From Microvirga sp. 17 mud 1-3 (lineage in GTDB: Bacteria; Pseudomonadota; Alphaproteobacteria; Rhizobiales; Beijerinckiaceae), in assembly GCF_003151255.1 (NCBI RefSeq), contig NZ_CP029481.1, positions 2,108,001-2,172,000 on the forward strand: a DNA stretch of 64,000 nucleotides, written 5' to 3'. Of this stretch, positions 19,910-28,731 are shown piece by piece. The position numbers and the translations under genes were made by a program. The notes under the pieces are model-generated. The model saw nothing but the letters and a program-made list of their open reading frames with translations. It was not told the origin of the DNA and ran no database searches. Positions within the stretch are counted from its first letter, which is position 1; each line of letters begins with the position of its first letter.

Positions 19910-20920
19910 TCAGATTGCGTCCTCCATGGTTGCGACGACCGCCAGGCAGTCGCCCATCTTGACGAGGCCGGGGAAGTGACGGGCGGCGAGCACACCGTCG
20001 AGTTTCGCCTGGTATTCGGCCGGAGCTTGTCCCGTGCGTCCAATAGGATGGACACGGGCGATGACATCGCCAGCCCGGATTGGGTCACCGAGGTCGACAT
20101 AGGGCTCGAGGAGACCATCGTCCTGTGCGAAGACGAAGCAGTCGTCCGACGGCATGTCGAGCCAGCGAGTTCGACTGCGATCAGGCGCGCCCGAAACGAT
20201 CCCTGCGTGTTTGAGGACGTTCATGACGCCACGCTTGGCAATCCCGGCGGTCTTCGCCGACGCCGTGCCGCCGCCCGACAACTCGGTGGTGACGAAGACC
20301 TTGCCCATCTCCTCGGCCGCTGTGTCGTACATGCCGACAGCGTCAATCTCGACCATTCTCATGGAGTAGGGAGCCGCAAAGGCCGCAACTGCTTCGAAGC
20401 AACGGCGCTCCTGCTCCTTGTCGGGCAACGCGTGGGCGGCCGCATAGGGGAGAAAATCGAGGGTCCGCCCGCCTGAATGGAAGTCTAGAACGATATCCGC
20501 CATTGGCAGCAGAATGCGCTGAAAATAATCCGCAATCTTCTCGGTGACCGTCCCGTCCGGGCGACCCGGGAAGCTGCGATTCATGTTCCCGCGATCGATC
20601 GGGGAGGTCCGGGTGCCCGCCCGAAAGGCAGGGTAGTTCATCGCAGGCACGATGATGACGCGACCCTGGATGTCTTCCGCCTTAAGCGTTCGCGCGAGGT
20701 CGAACAGGGCGATGGGGCCTTCATATTCGTCCCCGTGATTGCCGCCAGTCAGCAAAGCCGTCGGCCCGTCGCCCCGCTTGACGACAGTGATCGGAACCAT
20801 CACCGAGCCCCATGCGGAATCATCCCGGCTATAAGGGAGCCGGAGATGACCATGCTGCACGCCGTCGACCTCAAAGCTGACATTCGCCGCAATCGGGGAG
20901 GGGCGCTGGACGAGCTTCAT
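19910..20920 (-). CDS. doeB: N-alpha-acetyl-L-2,4-diaminobutyrate deacetylase DoeB
   Basis: DoeB removes the acetyl group from N-alpha-acetyl-L-2,4-diaminobutyrate, the product of ectoine ring opening. The 336-residue protein belongs to the succinylglutamate desuccinylase/aspartoacylase (AstE/AspA) zinc family. Ligand motifs are GGNHGDEYEG (His62, Glu65) and DFHSGG (His148), with GNMNRSFPG in between. It starts 4 bases after the doeA stop. It has also been called eutE. Confidence 0.92.
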   Translation of the reverse strand: MKLVQRPSPIAANVSFEVDGVQHGHLRLPYSRDDSAWGSVMVPITVVKRGDGPTALLTGGNHGDEYEGPIALFDLARTLKAEDIQGRVIIVPAMNYPAFRAGTRTSPIDRGNMNRSFPGRPDGTVTEKIADYFQRILLPMADIVLDFHSGGRTLDFLPYAAAHALPDKEQERRCFEAVAAFAAPYSMRMVEIDAVGMYDTAAEEMGKVFVTTELSGGGTASAKTAGIAKRGVMNVLKHAGIVSGAPDRSRTRWLDMPSDDCFVFAQDDGLLEPYVDLGDPIRAGDVIARVHPIGRTGQAPAEYQAKLDGVLAARHFPGLVKMGDCLAVVATMEDAI

Positions 20921-20924
20921 GATC

Positions 20925-22106
20925 TCAGGCTTTCACGAAAAGCTGGCGGGGTACATTCGAAAGGCATTCGACCCCGGTGTCGGTGATGACGATGCTCTCG
21001 GTGATCTCCAGGCCCATGTTCTCCAGCCATAGGCCGGTCATGAAATGGAAGGTCATGCCAGGCTCGAGTACCGTTCGGTCGCCGGGGCGCAGGCTCATGG
21101 TACGCTCGCCCCAGTCCGGCGGGTAGCTCAGCCCGATCGGGTATCCGGTCCGATTGTCTTTAACGATGCCGTAACGGGCCAGAACGGCGAAGAATGCATT
21201 GGCGATATCCTCGCACACATTCCCGGGTTTGGCGGCTGCGAGACCAGCTTCCATGCCCTCCAGCACGGCCTTCTCGGCATCGATAAAGGCTTGCGTGGGC
21301 TTTCCGAGAAAAACCGTGCGCGACAGAGGGCAATGGTAGCGCTTGTAGCAGCCCGCAATTTCGAAGAACGTGCCTTCGCCGTTCCGCATGGGGCGGTCGT
21401 CCCAGGTCAGGTGCGGGGCAGAGGCTTCTTCGCCTGAGGGAAGCAGCGGAACGATGGCCGCGTAATCACCACCATATCCATCCACACCTCGCAGGCCCGC
21501 GTCGTAGATTTCAGCCACAAGGTCGTTCTTGCGTAGCCCCGGTTCGACCTTCTCGAGGATACGTCGATGCATGGCCTCGACGATGCGTCCCGCCTTCTTC
21601 ATATAGGCGATTTCCGTTGGACTCTTGACGGCACGCTGCCAGTTCACAAGCGACAGGGCATCCTTGAAGCGGGCATTCGGCAGGTGCTTGGTGAGCGAGA
21701 GATAGGCTGCAGCCGAGAAATAGTAATTGTCCATCTCGACCGCGATGGTGCCCTTGTCCCATCCGCGATCCGTGATGATGCTGGACAGGAAGTCCATGGG
21801 ATGGCGCTCGGTCGACTGAACGTAGTGATCCGGGTAGCCGATGATGTTGTCGTGCTTCAGATAGGCGGTCCGCTTCGCGCCATTGGCATCCTGGCCGCGT
21901 CCGTACCAGATCGGCTCTCCATCCGGCGGTACGAGCACGCATTGATGCACGTAAAAGGACCAGCCATCATAACCTGTCAGCCAGTGCATGTTGGACGGAT
22001 CGGTGACGATCAGGAGGTCGATCCCGGCCTTCTCCATGGCCCTACGGGTTTTTGCGAGCCGCTCGGCATATTCCTCTCGGCTGAAATTGAGATTAGGCGC
22101 GCTCAC
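20925..22106 (-). CDS. doeA: Ectoine hydrolase DoeA (M24 family)
   Basis: DoeA opens the ectoine ring to give N-alpha-acetyl-L-2,4-diaminobutyrate. The 393-residue protein has the pita-bread fold of the creatinase/Xaa-Pro peptidase (M24) family: an N-terminal creatinase-like domain (IVTDPSNMHWLTGYDGWSFY) and a C-terminal catalytic domain from about residue 170. The start is a GTG at 22106, whose GTGA overlaps the eutC stop; the frame stays open upstream only because it shadows eutC. Also called eutD. Confidence 0.92.
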   Translation of the reverse strand: MSAPNLNFSREEYAERLAKTRRAMEKAGIDLLIVTDPSNMHWLTGYDGWSFYVHQCVLVPPDGEPIWYGRGQDANGAKRTAYLKHDNIIGYPDHYVQSTERHPMDFLSSIITDRGWDKGTIAVEMDNYYFSAAAYLSLTKHLPNARFKDALSLVNWQRAVKSPTEIAYMKKAGRIVEAMHRRILEKVEPGLRKNDLVAEIYDAGLRGVDGYGGDYAAIVPLLPSGEEASAPHLTWDDRPMRNGEGTFFEIAGCYKRYHCPLSRTVFLGKPTQAFIDAEKAVLEGMEAGLAAAKPGNVCEDIANAFFAVLARYGIVKDNRTGYPIGLSYPPDWGERTMSLRPGDRTVLEPGMTFHFMTGLWLENMGLEITESIVITDTGVECLSNVPRQLFVKA

Positions 22107-23116
22107 AGGCTTCCTCCGGTTGGTTCTTGTGTGTCGATCGGGCGGCCCGCCCCGGCTTCGGCGGCGCGGCTGCGGGCGAGGGTCGCGATGGCAGTGTCCT
22201 GCACGCCCGTTCCGGTCAGGTCGCACAGAGTGATGGCATCCCTGTCCTCGCGCCCGGGAACTTGTCCCGCAATGACCTTGCCCAACTCGGGGAAGGTCCG
22301 GTCCTCCGCGATCAGGCCAGCACGAATTGCGTGGTGCAACTCGCCGAGCCGCCGCGTTTGAGCAACGCTGTCGGCAAAATAAGACACGCGGAGGAGGATT
22401 TCGGGCGCGACCTCGTTCTTGTGCTCGGAATCCGAGCCCATCGCGGTGATGTGCTGCCCGGGTCGAAGCCATTCGGCCTTCAGGATCGGATGTTCGGCAG
22501 GAGTCGTCGTGACGATGATATCGGCTTGATTGCAGGCTTGTTCGGGGGTCGAGCCAGCTTCGACCGGGATACCGAGCTGCCTTGCCATGTCCCGCGCGGT
22601 CGAGGCAGCCTTGTCTGGATCCCGGGCCCAGATCGAGGCCCTTTCGATTGGACGGACGAGCATGAGAGCCTGCAGTTGCAGGCGAGCCTGCAGCCCTGCT
22701 CCGAAGATGGCGGCGCTCCGCGCGTCGGGCCGTGCCAAGTGCTTGGCCGCGACAGCACCGGCGGCAGCCGTGCGGATGTCCGTAAGATATCCATTGTCCA
22801 GCAGAAGCGCCTCCACGAGGCCAGTCTTCGTGCTGAGGAGGATCATGAGGCCGTTGAGGCTGGGTAAGCCAAGCTTGGGATTATCGAAGAATCCAGGGCT
22901 GACCTTAATTGCAAAGCCGTCCAGCCCCGGCACGTAGGCGGTCTTCACGTCGACTTCGCCGCGGTGTTCCGCGATGTCGAGCCGGAGAATAGGAGGCATG
23001 ACGACCGGTTTGGTCGCCAAAGACCTGAAAGCATCTTCAATGCAGGACACGGCGCTGGCATCGAGCTGAACGACCCGGCGCAGATCGGGTTCCGTAAGAA
23101 CCAGCATACGGGCCAT
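22103..23116 (-). CDS. eutC: Ectoine utilization protein EutC (ornithine cyclodeaminase family)
   Basis: This NAD-binding protein belongs to the ornithine cyclodeaminase/mu-crystallin family. With EutB it is thought to turn hydroxyectoine into an intermediate that can enter the ectoine route; the exact chemistry is not settled. The 337 residues hold a Rossmann motif (FGAGLQA, about 138-144) and the family's substrate-side residues near KVSPGFFDNP. It overlaps eutB by one base (TGATG) and doeA by four. Confidence 0.9.
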   Translation of the reverse strand: MARMLVLTEPDLRRVVQLDASAVSCIEDAFRSLATKPVVMPPILRLDIAEHRGEVDVKTAYVPGLDGFAIKVSPGFFDNPKLGLPSLNGLMILLSTKTGLVEALLLDNGYLTDIRTAAAGAVAAKHLARPDARSAAIFGAGLQARLQLQALMLVRPIERASIWARDPDKAASTARDMARQLGIPVEAGSTPEQACNQADIIVTTTPAEHPILKAEWLRPGQHITAMGSDSEHKNEVAPEILLRVSYFADSVAQTRRLGELHHAIRAGLIAEDRTFPELGKVIAGQVPGREDRDAITLCDLTGTGVQDTAIATLARSRAAEAGAGRPIDTQEPTGGSL

Positions 23117-24114
23117 CAGATCCGCCCTCCCGACAGAGACACCTTGCCGAAGCCCGCATCGATAATCTGGCGATGTCGCGCCTCGTCGATATTGCGCCCT
23201 GAAACGACGATGGCCGTAGGACCGGATGGCGTGACCTTGCCGGCGAGCAGCGCCGCAATGCCGACCGCTCCAGCTCCCTCCACGACCTCGCCCTCGTGCG
23301 CAAAAGCGTGGCGAATACCTTCGGCAATTTCATCCTCTGTCAGCAGGATGACATCGTCGAGCAGGTCGCGGCACATCGCGAAGGTGTAGCGGTTATCAAG
23401 TCCGATCCCCCCGCCGAGGGAGTCGGCCAGGGTATCCAGCTCCTCAACCGGAACAGGCTGCCCAGCACGCAGGCTCTCATACATGGCGGCGCCGCGGGCC
23501 ATTGAGACACCGACGACGTGGACATTTGGCAGGGCGCCTTTAAGCGCCGCGGCGACGCCTGCGGCCAGGCCGCCGCCGGAGAGTGGCACAAGGACGAGCT
23601 CGACCTCAGGCCTGTCCTCGGCGATTTCGAGGCCAATCGTTCCCTGTCCGGCAATGATAGCAGCGTGATCGAAAGGAGGAACCGCCGTGAGGCCTTGCTC
23701 TCGCACGAGACGATCTACCTCCTTCTGGGCGTCGTCTTGCGAGCGGCCGACGATCCGGACATCGGCTCCGAGCGCACGAACGGCCTCGACCTTGTTACCA
23801 GGCACCAGGGCGGACATGCATACGACAGCACGCGTGCCGGCGGCCTGTGCGGCGGTGGCCAGTGCACGGCCATGATTTCCGGTTGAAGCTGTGACGAGGC
23901 CGCGTTTCCTAGCCTCGTCATCCAGAGAAAGCACGGCATTTGTCGCACCGCGCAGCTTGAAGCTGCCTGTCGACTGCCGAGTCTCGAGTTTGAGATGGAT
24001 CGGAACGCCGCAGCGGGCCGAGAGACTTGAGGAGGAGACAAGGGGCGTGCGCAGGACACGGCTCTCAATCCTCTTCCTTGCCTCTCTGATTTGTTCGAGC
24101 GCAATCGCTGTCAT
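23116..24114 (-). CDS. eutB: Hydroxyectoine utilization dehydratase EutB
   Basis: This is a PLP-dependent enzyme of the threonine dehydratase/serine racemase fold, implicated in removing the hydroxyl group in hydroxyectoine catabolism. The 332-residue protein has the PLP Lys53 in STGSFKLRGATNA and a glycine-rich phosphate loop (PLSGGGLAAG). I start it at ATG 24114 (MTAIALEQIR); the frame is open 28 codons further but that part does not look like the family. Without context it would be called ilvA-like. Confidence 0.9.
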   Translation of the reverse strand: MTAIALEQIREARKRIESRVLRTPLVSSSSLSARCGVPIHLKLETRQSTGSFKLRGATNAVLSLDDEARKRGLVTASTGNHGRALATAAQAAGTRAVVCMSALVPGNKVEAVRALGADVRIVGRSQDDAQKEVDRLVREQGLTAVPPFDHAAIIAGQGTIGLEIAEDRPEVELVLVPLSGGGLAAGVAAALKGALPNVHVVGVSMARGAAMYESLRAGQPVPVEELDTLADSLGGGIGLDNRYTFAMCRDLLDDVILLTEDEIAEGIRHAFAHEGEVVEGAGAVGIAALLAGKVTPSGPTAIVVSGRNIDEARHRQIIDAGFGKVSLSGGRI

Positions 24115-24329
24115 GCGCTGCAATCCGATGAGCCGCCAAGACAGCGAGACGAGAAAGCTATGGAAAGCCGCCGCCCATGTTTGGACAGGACGGCCCAAGG
24201 TGTTTCAAAGCAAAACGTGGCGGCAGGCATTGATTGCATCCGTCATCTCTCGCCAGGACAAAGCGATGGTGTGATGCGCTCAAGTTCATGTCAATCCTTA
24301 CATTGTCATGAAACAATTTCTCTTGAGAT

Positions 24330-25787
24330 CTAGGCAATAGAGCTGACGTCGAAGACGGGTGGCAATTGGTCGAAGGTACGCCTGATCGTTTGAAGCGCAT
24401 CTGCCAGTGCCCCATGAGACAGGCGCCCGCCGAGGCATATCCGGATACCACCCATGGCTCCGCCTCCGGCCATGAATGGATCGGACGGCGTCACTGCCAC
24501 ACGATTCTGGGTCAAAGCACGAACCAACCCCTCCTCGGTCCAGCGAGGCGGCACCTTGAGCCATGCGCAGAGAGAGATCGGATGCGTCTGGGCAATATGG
24601 TTGCCGAGGATCTCGCTCACGATGGTTTGGCGGGCTTGGGCCTCGTGTCGCTGAATCTTTACCAGTTCCTCTGCTGTCCCGTCCGCAATCCACTGCGCTG
24701 CAATTTCGGCCGGAAGGTTGGTCGCGCTCCAGGTTGTCACACGCATGATGCTGGCCACCCGGATGCTGTATTGAGGTGGAACGACCAGGTATCCGACCCG
24801 CAATCCCGTCAGCACCGACTTGGTAAAGCTGGTAACGAAGAAGCCGAGCTCAGGGAGAAGTTCGGTTATCGCCGGGAGTGGCTCCTCAAGGAGCGGCTTA
24901 TAGACCTCATCCTCCACGACGAATACGCCGTAACGGCGCGCCACGTCGGCGACAGCCTGCCTCCGCTGAGCGCTCATGACGTGGCTCGTCGGGTTCCCCA
25001 GGGTTGGCACAAGCACGAGGGCCGCGACCCCGCCGGCCGCGCAGGCTTCCTCAAATGCCTCGACGAGGATGCCCTCGCGGTCGGTGGGAAGACCGCGGAG
25101 GGTAAATCCCAGCACGTTAGCCAAGCCGATAATTCCGTGGTCGGTCAGGCACTCGGTCAATACGACCTCGCCGGGCTGGACGACAGCCGCAACAGCCAGA
25201 AACAGCCCGTGAGCCGCCCCGTTTGTGATGAGAATTCGGTCCTTATCCGCCTCGACGCCAAGTCTTCTTAGCCAAATCTGCGCGGCTTCCCTATGCTGAT
25301 CCAGTCCCGCAATCGGGCGGCAGGGCCGCATGAATGTGCTGTTGTCGAGCCCTGCGAGCTTCTGCATAACGGCGCGGGAGGCATGCTCATGAGCCTCCGT
25401 ATAGACCGCACGGACGATGGAAAGGTCCATCGTCTCGCTCACATTACGGTCAAGCATGAAGCGGTCGGCCTTCTCGGTCACGCGGCTGCGGACGAAGGTT
25501 CCCCGGCCGACCTCTCCACGCAAATAACCCCGCCGTTCCGCCTCCTTGTAACTGAGGCTGACGGTCTGCACGGATACGCCGAGTTGGCGCGCAAGATCGC
25601 GATGCGTTGGCATGCGCGCATGGGGCAGCAAAATCTCCGCGTCGATGTCGGCGATGATCCGCTCAGTCAGAAGCTTATGCTTGGTGGCGCCTTTTCTCTT
25701 GACCAAGGTCGGGCGCCAATCCGCCGGAAAGGCTGCCTCTTGGCCCGGGAGTGGGAGGGAGTTCAACGCGGGGGAGGGGGCGCGCAT
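24330..25787 (-). CDS. enuR: Ectoine utilization regulator EnuR (MocR-type, GntR/aminotransferase)
   Basis: EnuR is a MocR-type regulator of ectoine catabolism. In characterised members the aminotransferase domain binds PLP, and ectoine-derived diaminobutyrates relieve repression. The 485 residues comprise a GntR winged helix (about 28-100, DLARQLGVSVQTVSLSYKEAERRGYL) and a fold-type I aminotransferase domain. Its PLP Lys is Lys323 (SFTKSVLTGLRVGYL). It heads the minus-strand cluster and is divergent from doeX across 62 bases. Confidence 0.92.
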   Translation of the reverse strand: MRAPSPALNSLPLPGQEAAFPADWRPTLVKRKGATKHKLLTERIIADIDAEILLPHARMPTHRDLARQLGVSVQTVSLSYKEAERRGYLRGEVGRGTFVRSRVTEKADRFMLDRNVSETMDLSIVRAVYTEAHEHASRAVMQKLAGLDNSTFMRPCRPIAGLDQHREAAQIWLRRLGVEADKDRILITNGAAHGLFLAVAAVVQPGEVVLTECLTDHGIIGLANVLGFTLRGLPTDREGILVEAFEEACAAGGVAALVLVPTLGNPTSHVMSAQRRQAVADVARRYGVFVVEDEVYKPLLEEPLPAITELLPELGFFVTSFTKSVLTGLRVGYLVVPPQYSIRVASIMRVTTWSATNLPAEIAAQWIADGTAEELVKIQRHEAQARQTIVSEILGNHIAQTHPISLCAWLKVPPRWTEEGLVRALTQNRVAVTPSDPFMAGGGAMGGIRICLGGRLSHGALADALQTIRRTFDQLPPVFDVSSIA

Positions 25788-25849
25788 GGGATTGTCTCGA
25801 AAAATTGATATGCAATAATCATTACATTGGCCTGGAAATCTGGATAGCC
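25788..25849. promoter_or_regulatory. enuR-doeX divergent promoter region
   Basis: Only 62 bases separate the two divergent regulator starts. The part nearest doeX is AT-rich (25801-25830) and contains an imperfect CAAT...ATTG dyad (about 25813-25829). Both EnuR and DoeX could bind here. The region is an inference from position; no exact operator is proven. Confidence 0.5.
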
Positions 25850-26332
25850 ATGAAACTCGATAAAATCGACATGAAAATCTTAGCGGCTCTTCAGGAAGAT
25901 GGCCGAATGACCAAGCTCCGGCTCGCTGAAGCAGTCAATCTTTCCCCTACGGCGTGCTGGGAGCGCCTGAGTAGACTGGAGAAGGGGGGCGTCATTGCCG
26001 GTTACACGGCACGCATCAATACCGACCGTTTCATGCGCCTGACAACCGTCCTGGTAGAAATCACCTTAAGAAGCCATCAACAGAGCGATTTCCAGCGCTT
26101 CGAAGCTGCCATCCTCAAGGAGCCGATGGTGGTTGCCTGCGACGCGACCGGTGGCGGAATAGATTATATTCTTAAGGTTGTTTCAGTCGATATCGATGCT
26201 TACCAAAGGCTGATAGACAGGCTTTTGAAGCTCGACCTCGGGATTGAGCGCTACTTCACCTATGTCGTCACCAAGAACGTCAAGAACTCCGATCCGGCTC
26301 GCAGCCTACTTTCACTCGAATTATCGGATTGA
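25850..26332 (+). CDS. doeX: Lrp/AsnC-family regulator DoeX
   Basis: DoeX is a feast/famine-type regulator linked to ectoine degradation genes. The 160-residue protein has an N-terminal helix-turn-helix (about 1-60: KIDMKILAALQEDGRMTKLRLAEAVNLSPTACWERLSRL contains it) and a C-terminal RAM effector domain (about 65-145). I chose ATG 25850 rather than an earlier in-frame codon because the protein then begins like other Lrp proteins. It is divergent from enuR. Confidence 0.88.
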   Translation: MKLDKIDMKILAALQEDGRMTKLRLAEAVNLSPTACWERLSRLEKGGVIAGYTARINTDRFMRLTTVLVEITLRSHQQSDFQRFEAAILKEPMVVACDATGGGIDYILKVVSVDIDAYQRLIDRLLKLDLGIERYFTYVVTKNVKNSDPARSLLSLELSD

Positions 26333-26355
26333 TGTCCAACGTCCCACGTCACTGA

Positions 26356-26375
26356 CGGCCGCTTAAGGGCGGCCG
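26356..26375. terminator. Terminator between doeX and the M20 deacylase gene
   Basis: CGGCCGC (26356-26362) and GCGGCCG (26369-26375) form a perfect 7-bp stem with a 6-nt loop in the 49-base gap between converging genes. No strong T-run follows. Confidence 0.5.
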
Positions 26376-26381
26376 CATGCT

Positions 26382-27569
26382 TTATGCCTGAGCCGTGAGC
26401 GTACCCGCTTCGGCAATTTCGAGCAGGCGGCGCATGAATGCCTCGCCTTTGGCGACCTCACTGAGTTCAATGTACTCATTGGGATTGTGAGCCTGATCGA
26501 TGTTGCCGGGGCCGCAGACGACGGAGGGAATGCCGCCCGATTTCTGGAACAGGCTCGCCTCTGTCGCAAAGGCAACCTTGGAGTGACCATTTTGCCCGGC
26601 AAGCGCCTTGGCCAAGGTGACTACCTCGTCATCCGGCGCCGTATCGAGGCCCGGCGTCGAGGAAAGCTCGTGCCATGAGAATCCGGCCTCCGGAGCGACG
26701 GCCTTCATCTCCGGCTCTAACGTTTCATGAGCATATCGCTGCACTTGGGCAAGGAGTGCCGCAGGATCCTCTTCCGGAAGGTAGCGGAACTCGAAATCGA
26801 ATTCACAAACGGACGGGACAATGTTCAGCGCGGTGCCCCCACGGAACACCCCCGTGTGAACGGTCGTGTGAGGAATATCAAAACCGGGGTCGAACGGCCC
26901 CTCAGAAGCAAAGCGGCGTGCCATCCCGCGCAGGTGGGCGACCACCTCCGCCGCATACTCAACGGCGTTGACGCCACGTGGCGCAAGGGAAGAGTGGCAG
27001 GATCTGCCCTCGACCCGGCAGCGCATTCCGAGCTTCCCCTTGTGAGCGCAGATAATCTGCATCTCGGTCGGCTCGCCTATGATGGCCATACGAGGTTGAA
27101 CAGCCAGCGCCCCGATGTGGGCAATCAGCGGGCGAACCCCGATGCAGCCGACCTCTTCGTCGTATGAGAAGGCGTAATGGATCGGTGTCTTCAGATCTGC
27201 CGCCGCGAATGCGGGTGCATAGGAGAGCGCAATGGCCACAAAGCTCTTCATGTCGGCTGTGCCGCGGCCATAGAGGCGGCCCTCCCGCTCCGTCAGCGTG
27301 AATGGGTCGCTGCTCCAGATTTGATTGTCCACCGGCACGGTGTCTGTATGGCCGGATAGAAGGATGCCGCCACGATCCTGTGGCCCGATCGTAGCGTAGA
27401 GACTGGCCTTCTGGCCCGTTGCATCCGGGACGAGCGTGCTCTCGATTCCCAGTCGCGCCAGGTAGTCGCGGATATAGCCAATCAGCTCCAGGTTGGAGTG
27501 CCTGCTCGTCGTATCGAAGCCGACCAGATCCCGGATCAGGTCAAGGCTGACGAGGTCGCCGGTATTCAT
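26382..27569 (-). CDS. argE: M20 family N-deacylase, acetylornithine deacetylase-like
   Basis: This is a cytoplasmic dizinc amidohydrolase of the ArgE/DapE family that would remove an acyl group from an N-acyl amino acid. The 395 residues include GHTDTVPVD (first metal His/Asp), GRGTADMKS, and SYDEEVGCIG with the catalytic Glu pair. GEPTEM and a PGNIDQAHNPNEY metal segment follow. Start at 27569 is chosen for the GGAGAAATT just upstream. It is the last gene after a dpp-type importer, so it may act on an imported N-acyl compound rather than in arginine synthesis. Confidence 0.85.
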   Translation of the reverse strand: MNTGDLVSLDLIRDLVGFDTTSRHSNLELIGYIRDYLARLGIESTLVPDATGQKASLYATIGPQDRGGILLSGHTDTVPVDNQIWSSDPFTLTEREGRLYGRGTADMKSFVAIALSYAPAFAAADLKTPIHYAFSYDEEVGCIGVRPLIAHIGALAVQPRMAIIGEPTEMQIICAHKGKLGMRCRVEGRSCHSSLAPRGVNAVEYAAEVVAHLRGMARRFASEGPFDPGFDIPHTTVHTGVFRGGTALNIVPSVCEFDFEFRYLPEEDPAALLAQVQRYAHETLEPEMKAVAPEAGFSWHELSSTPGLDTAPDDEVVTLAKALAGQNGHSKVAFATEASLFQKSGGIPSVVCGPGNIDQAHNPNEYIELSEVAKGEAFMRRLLEIAEAGTLTAQA

Positions 27570-27675
27570 AATTTCTCCAGTTCTCATTCTTGTCGCAACG
27601 GGCTGTGGTCAAAATATGCACATCTGCAAATGAGGCGTCAGATCCACGGGGTCGTCGGCCCTGCCGTGTTCGACC

Positions 27676-28731
27676 CTATGCAATGTCGTTCAGATGACAT
27701 GCCGATATTCTTCCTGGGGCAATCTCACGAAGTACGGGCCGTTCCTCTTTGCAGCGCGCGAAGGCATGGGGACAACGTGGGTGGAAGGCGCAGCCGCTGG
27801 GCGGGTTGAGCGGCGAGGGAATCTCGCCCTTGATTGGCGCAAAAGTCCGCTTGCGGGTATCGACCCGCGGCGCCTCGTTAAGAAGCGCTCGGCTATAGGG
27901 GTGGTTCGGCTGGGCAAAAAGCTCGTCGCTCGGCGCACTTTCCACCACCCGGCCGAGATACATGATGACCGTGCGGTCAGCGATATGTTCGACGACGCCG
28001 AGATCGTGACTGATGAACAGATAGGTCAGGCCGAGATCACGACGCAGCTCCATGAACAAGTTAATGATCTGCGCCTGAATGGAGACATCGAGTGCAGCGA
28101 CGGATTCATCGCATACAAGAAACTCAGGCTGAACCGCGAGGGCGCGCGCGATACCGATGCGCTGCCGTTGCCCGCCCGAGAACTGATGCGGAAAACGCGC
28201 TGCATAGGCCGGATCGAGTCCGACCTTGCGCATGATCGTTGCGACATACTCGGCCTTCTCGCTTCGTGAAACCAGGCCGTGCACACGCGGCGCTTCCCCG
28301 ATGATCTCGCTGACCCGCAGGCGAGGATTGAGGGACGCCATAGGATCCTGAAAGACCATCTGAATTTTCAGCTTGGCCTTACGCGCCTCTTCCGAAGACA
28401 ATTCCCCAATTGGTCGGCCGCGATACAGCAGTCGGCCGGAACTCGGCGGCGTGATACCGGCGACCATACGGCCGAGAGTGGTCTTGCCGCAACCCGACTC
28501 GCCGACGAGGCCGACCACCTCGCCAGGAGCGATGGCGAGACTGACATCATCAACCGCGTGGACATCATATTCCTGGACGTTGGCGCCAAGCCGCTTGGCC
28601 AGGCGTTCGGCAAAGTCGAGCCTTGTCGAAAATCGTTTCGTCAGTCGATCCAGCTCGATCATCGGCGCAGAGCTTGCCGGCTGCCGCTCCTGAGAAGGGG
28701 CAGAGCCCACCGGGAGGGTGATAGCGGTCAT
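27676..28731 (-). CDS. Dipeptide/oligopeptide ABC transporter ATP-binding protein (DppF-like)
   Basis: This is the second ATPase of an oligopeptide-type importer. The 351 residues have GESGCGKTTLGR (Walker A), FSGGQRQRIGIARAL (signature) and LVCDESVAALD in the Walker B position, with Ser where Pro is usual. The C-terminal peptide-importer extension has clustered Cys (CAFHPRCPHAFARC) that may hold an iron-sulfur cluster, as in related DppD/DppF. The start at 28731 overlaps the previous gene as ATGA; the open frame upstream is not needed. Confidence 0.9.
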   Translation of the reverse strand: MTAITLPVGSAPSQERQPASSAPMIELDRLTKRFSTRLDFAERLAKRLGANVQEYDVHAVDDVSLAIAPGEVVGLVGESGCGKTTLGRMVAGITPPSSGRLLYRGRPIGELSSEEARKAKLKIQMVFQDPMASLNPRLRVSEIIGEAPRVHGLVSRSEKAEYVATIMRKVGLDPAYAARFPHQFSGGQRQRIGIARALAVQPEFLVCDESVAALDVSIQAQIINLFMELRRDLGLTYLFISHDLGVVEHIADRTVIMYLGRVVESAPSDELFAQPNHPYSRALLNEAPRVDTRKRTFAPIKGEIPSPLNPPSGCAFHPRCPHAFARCKEERPVLREIAPGRISACHLNDIA

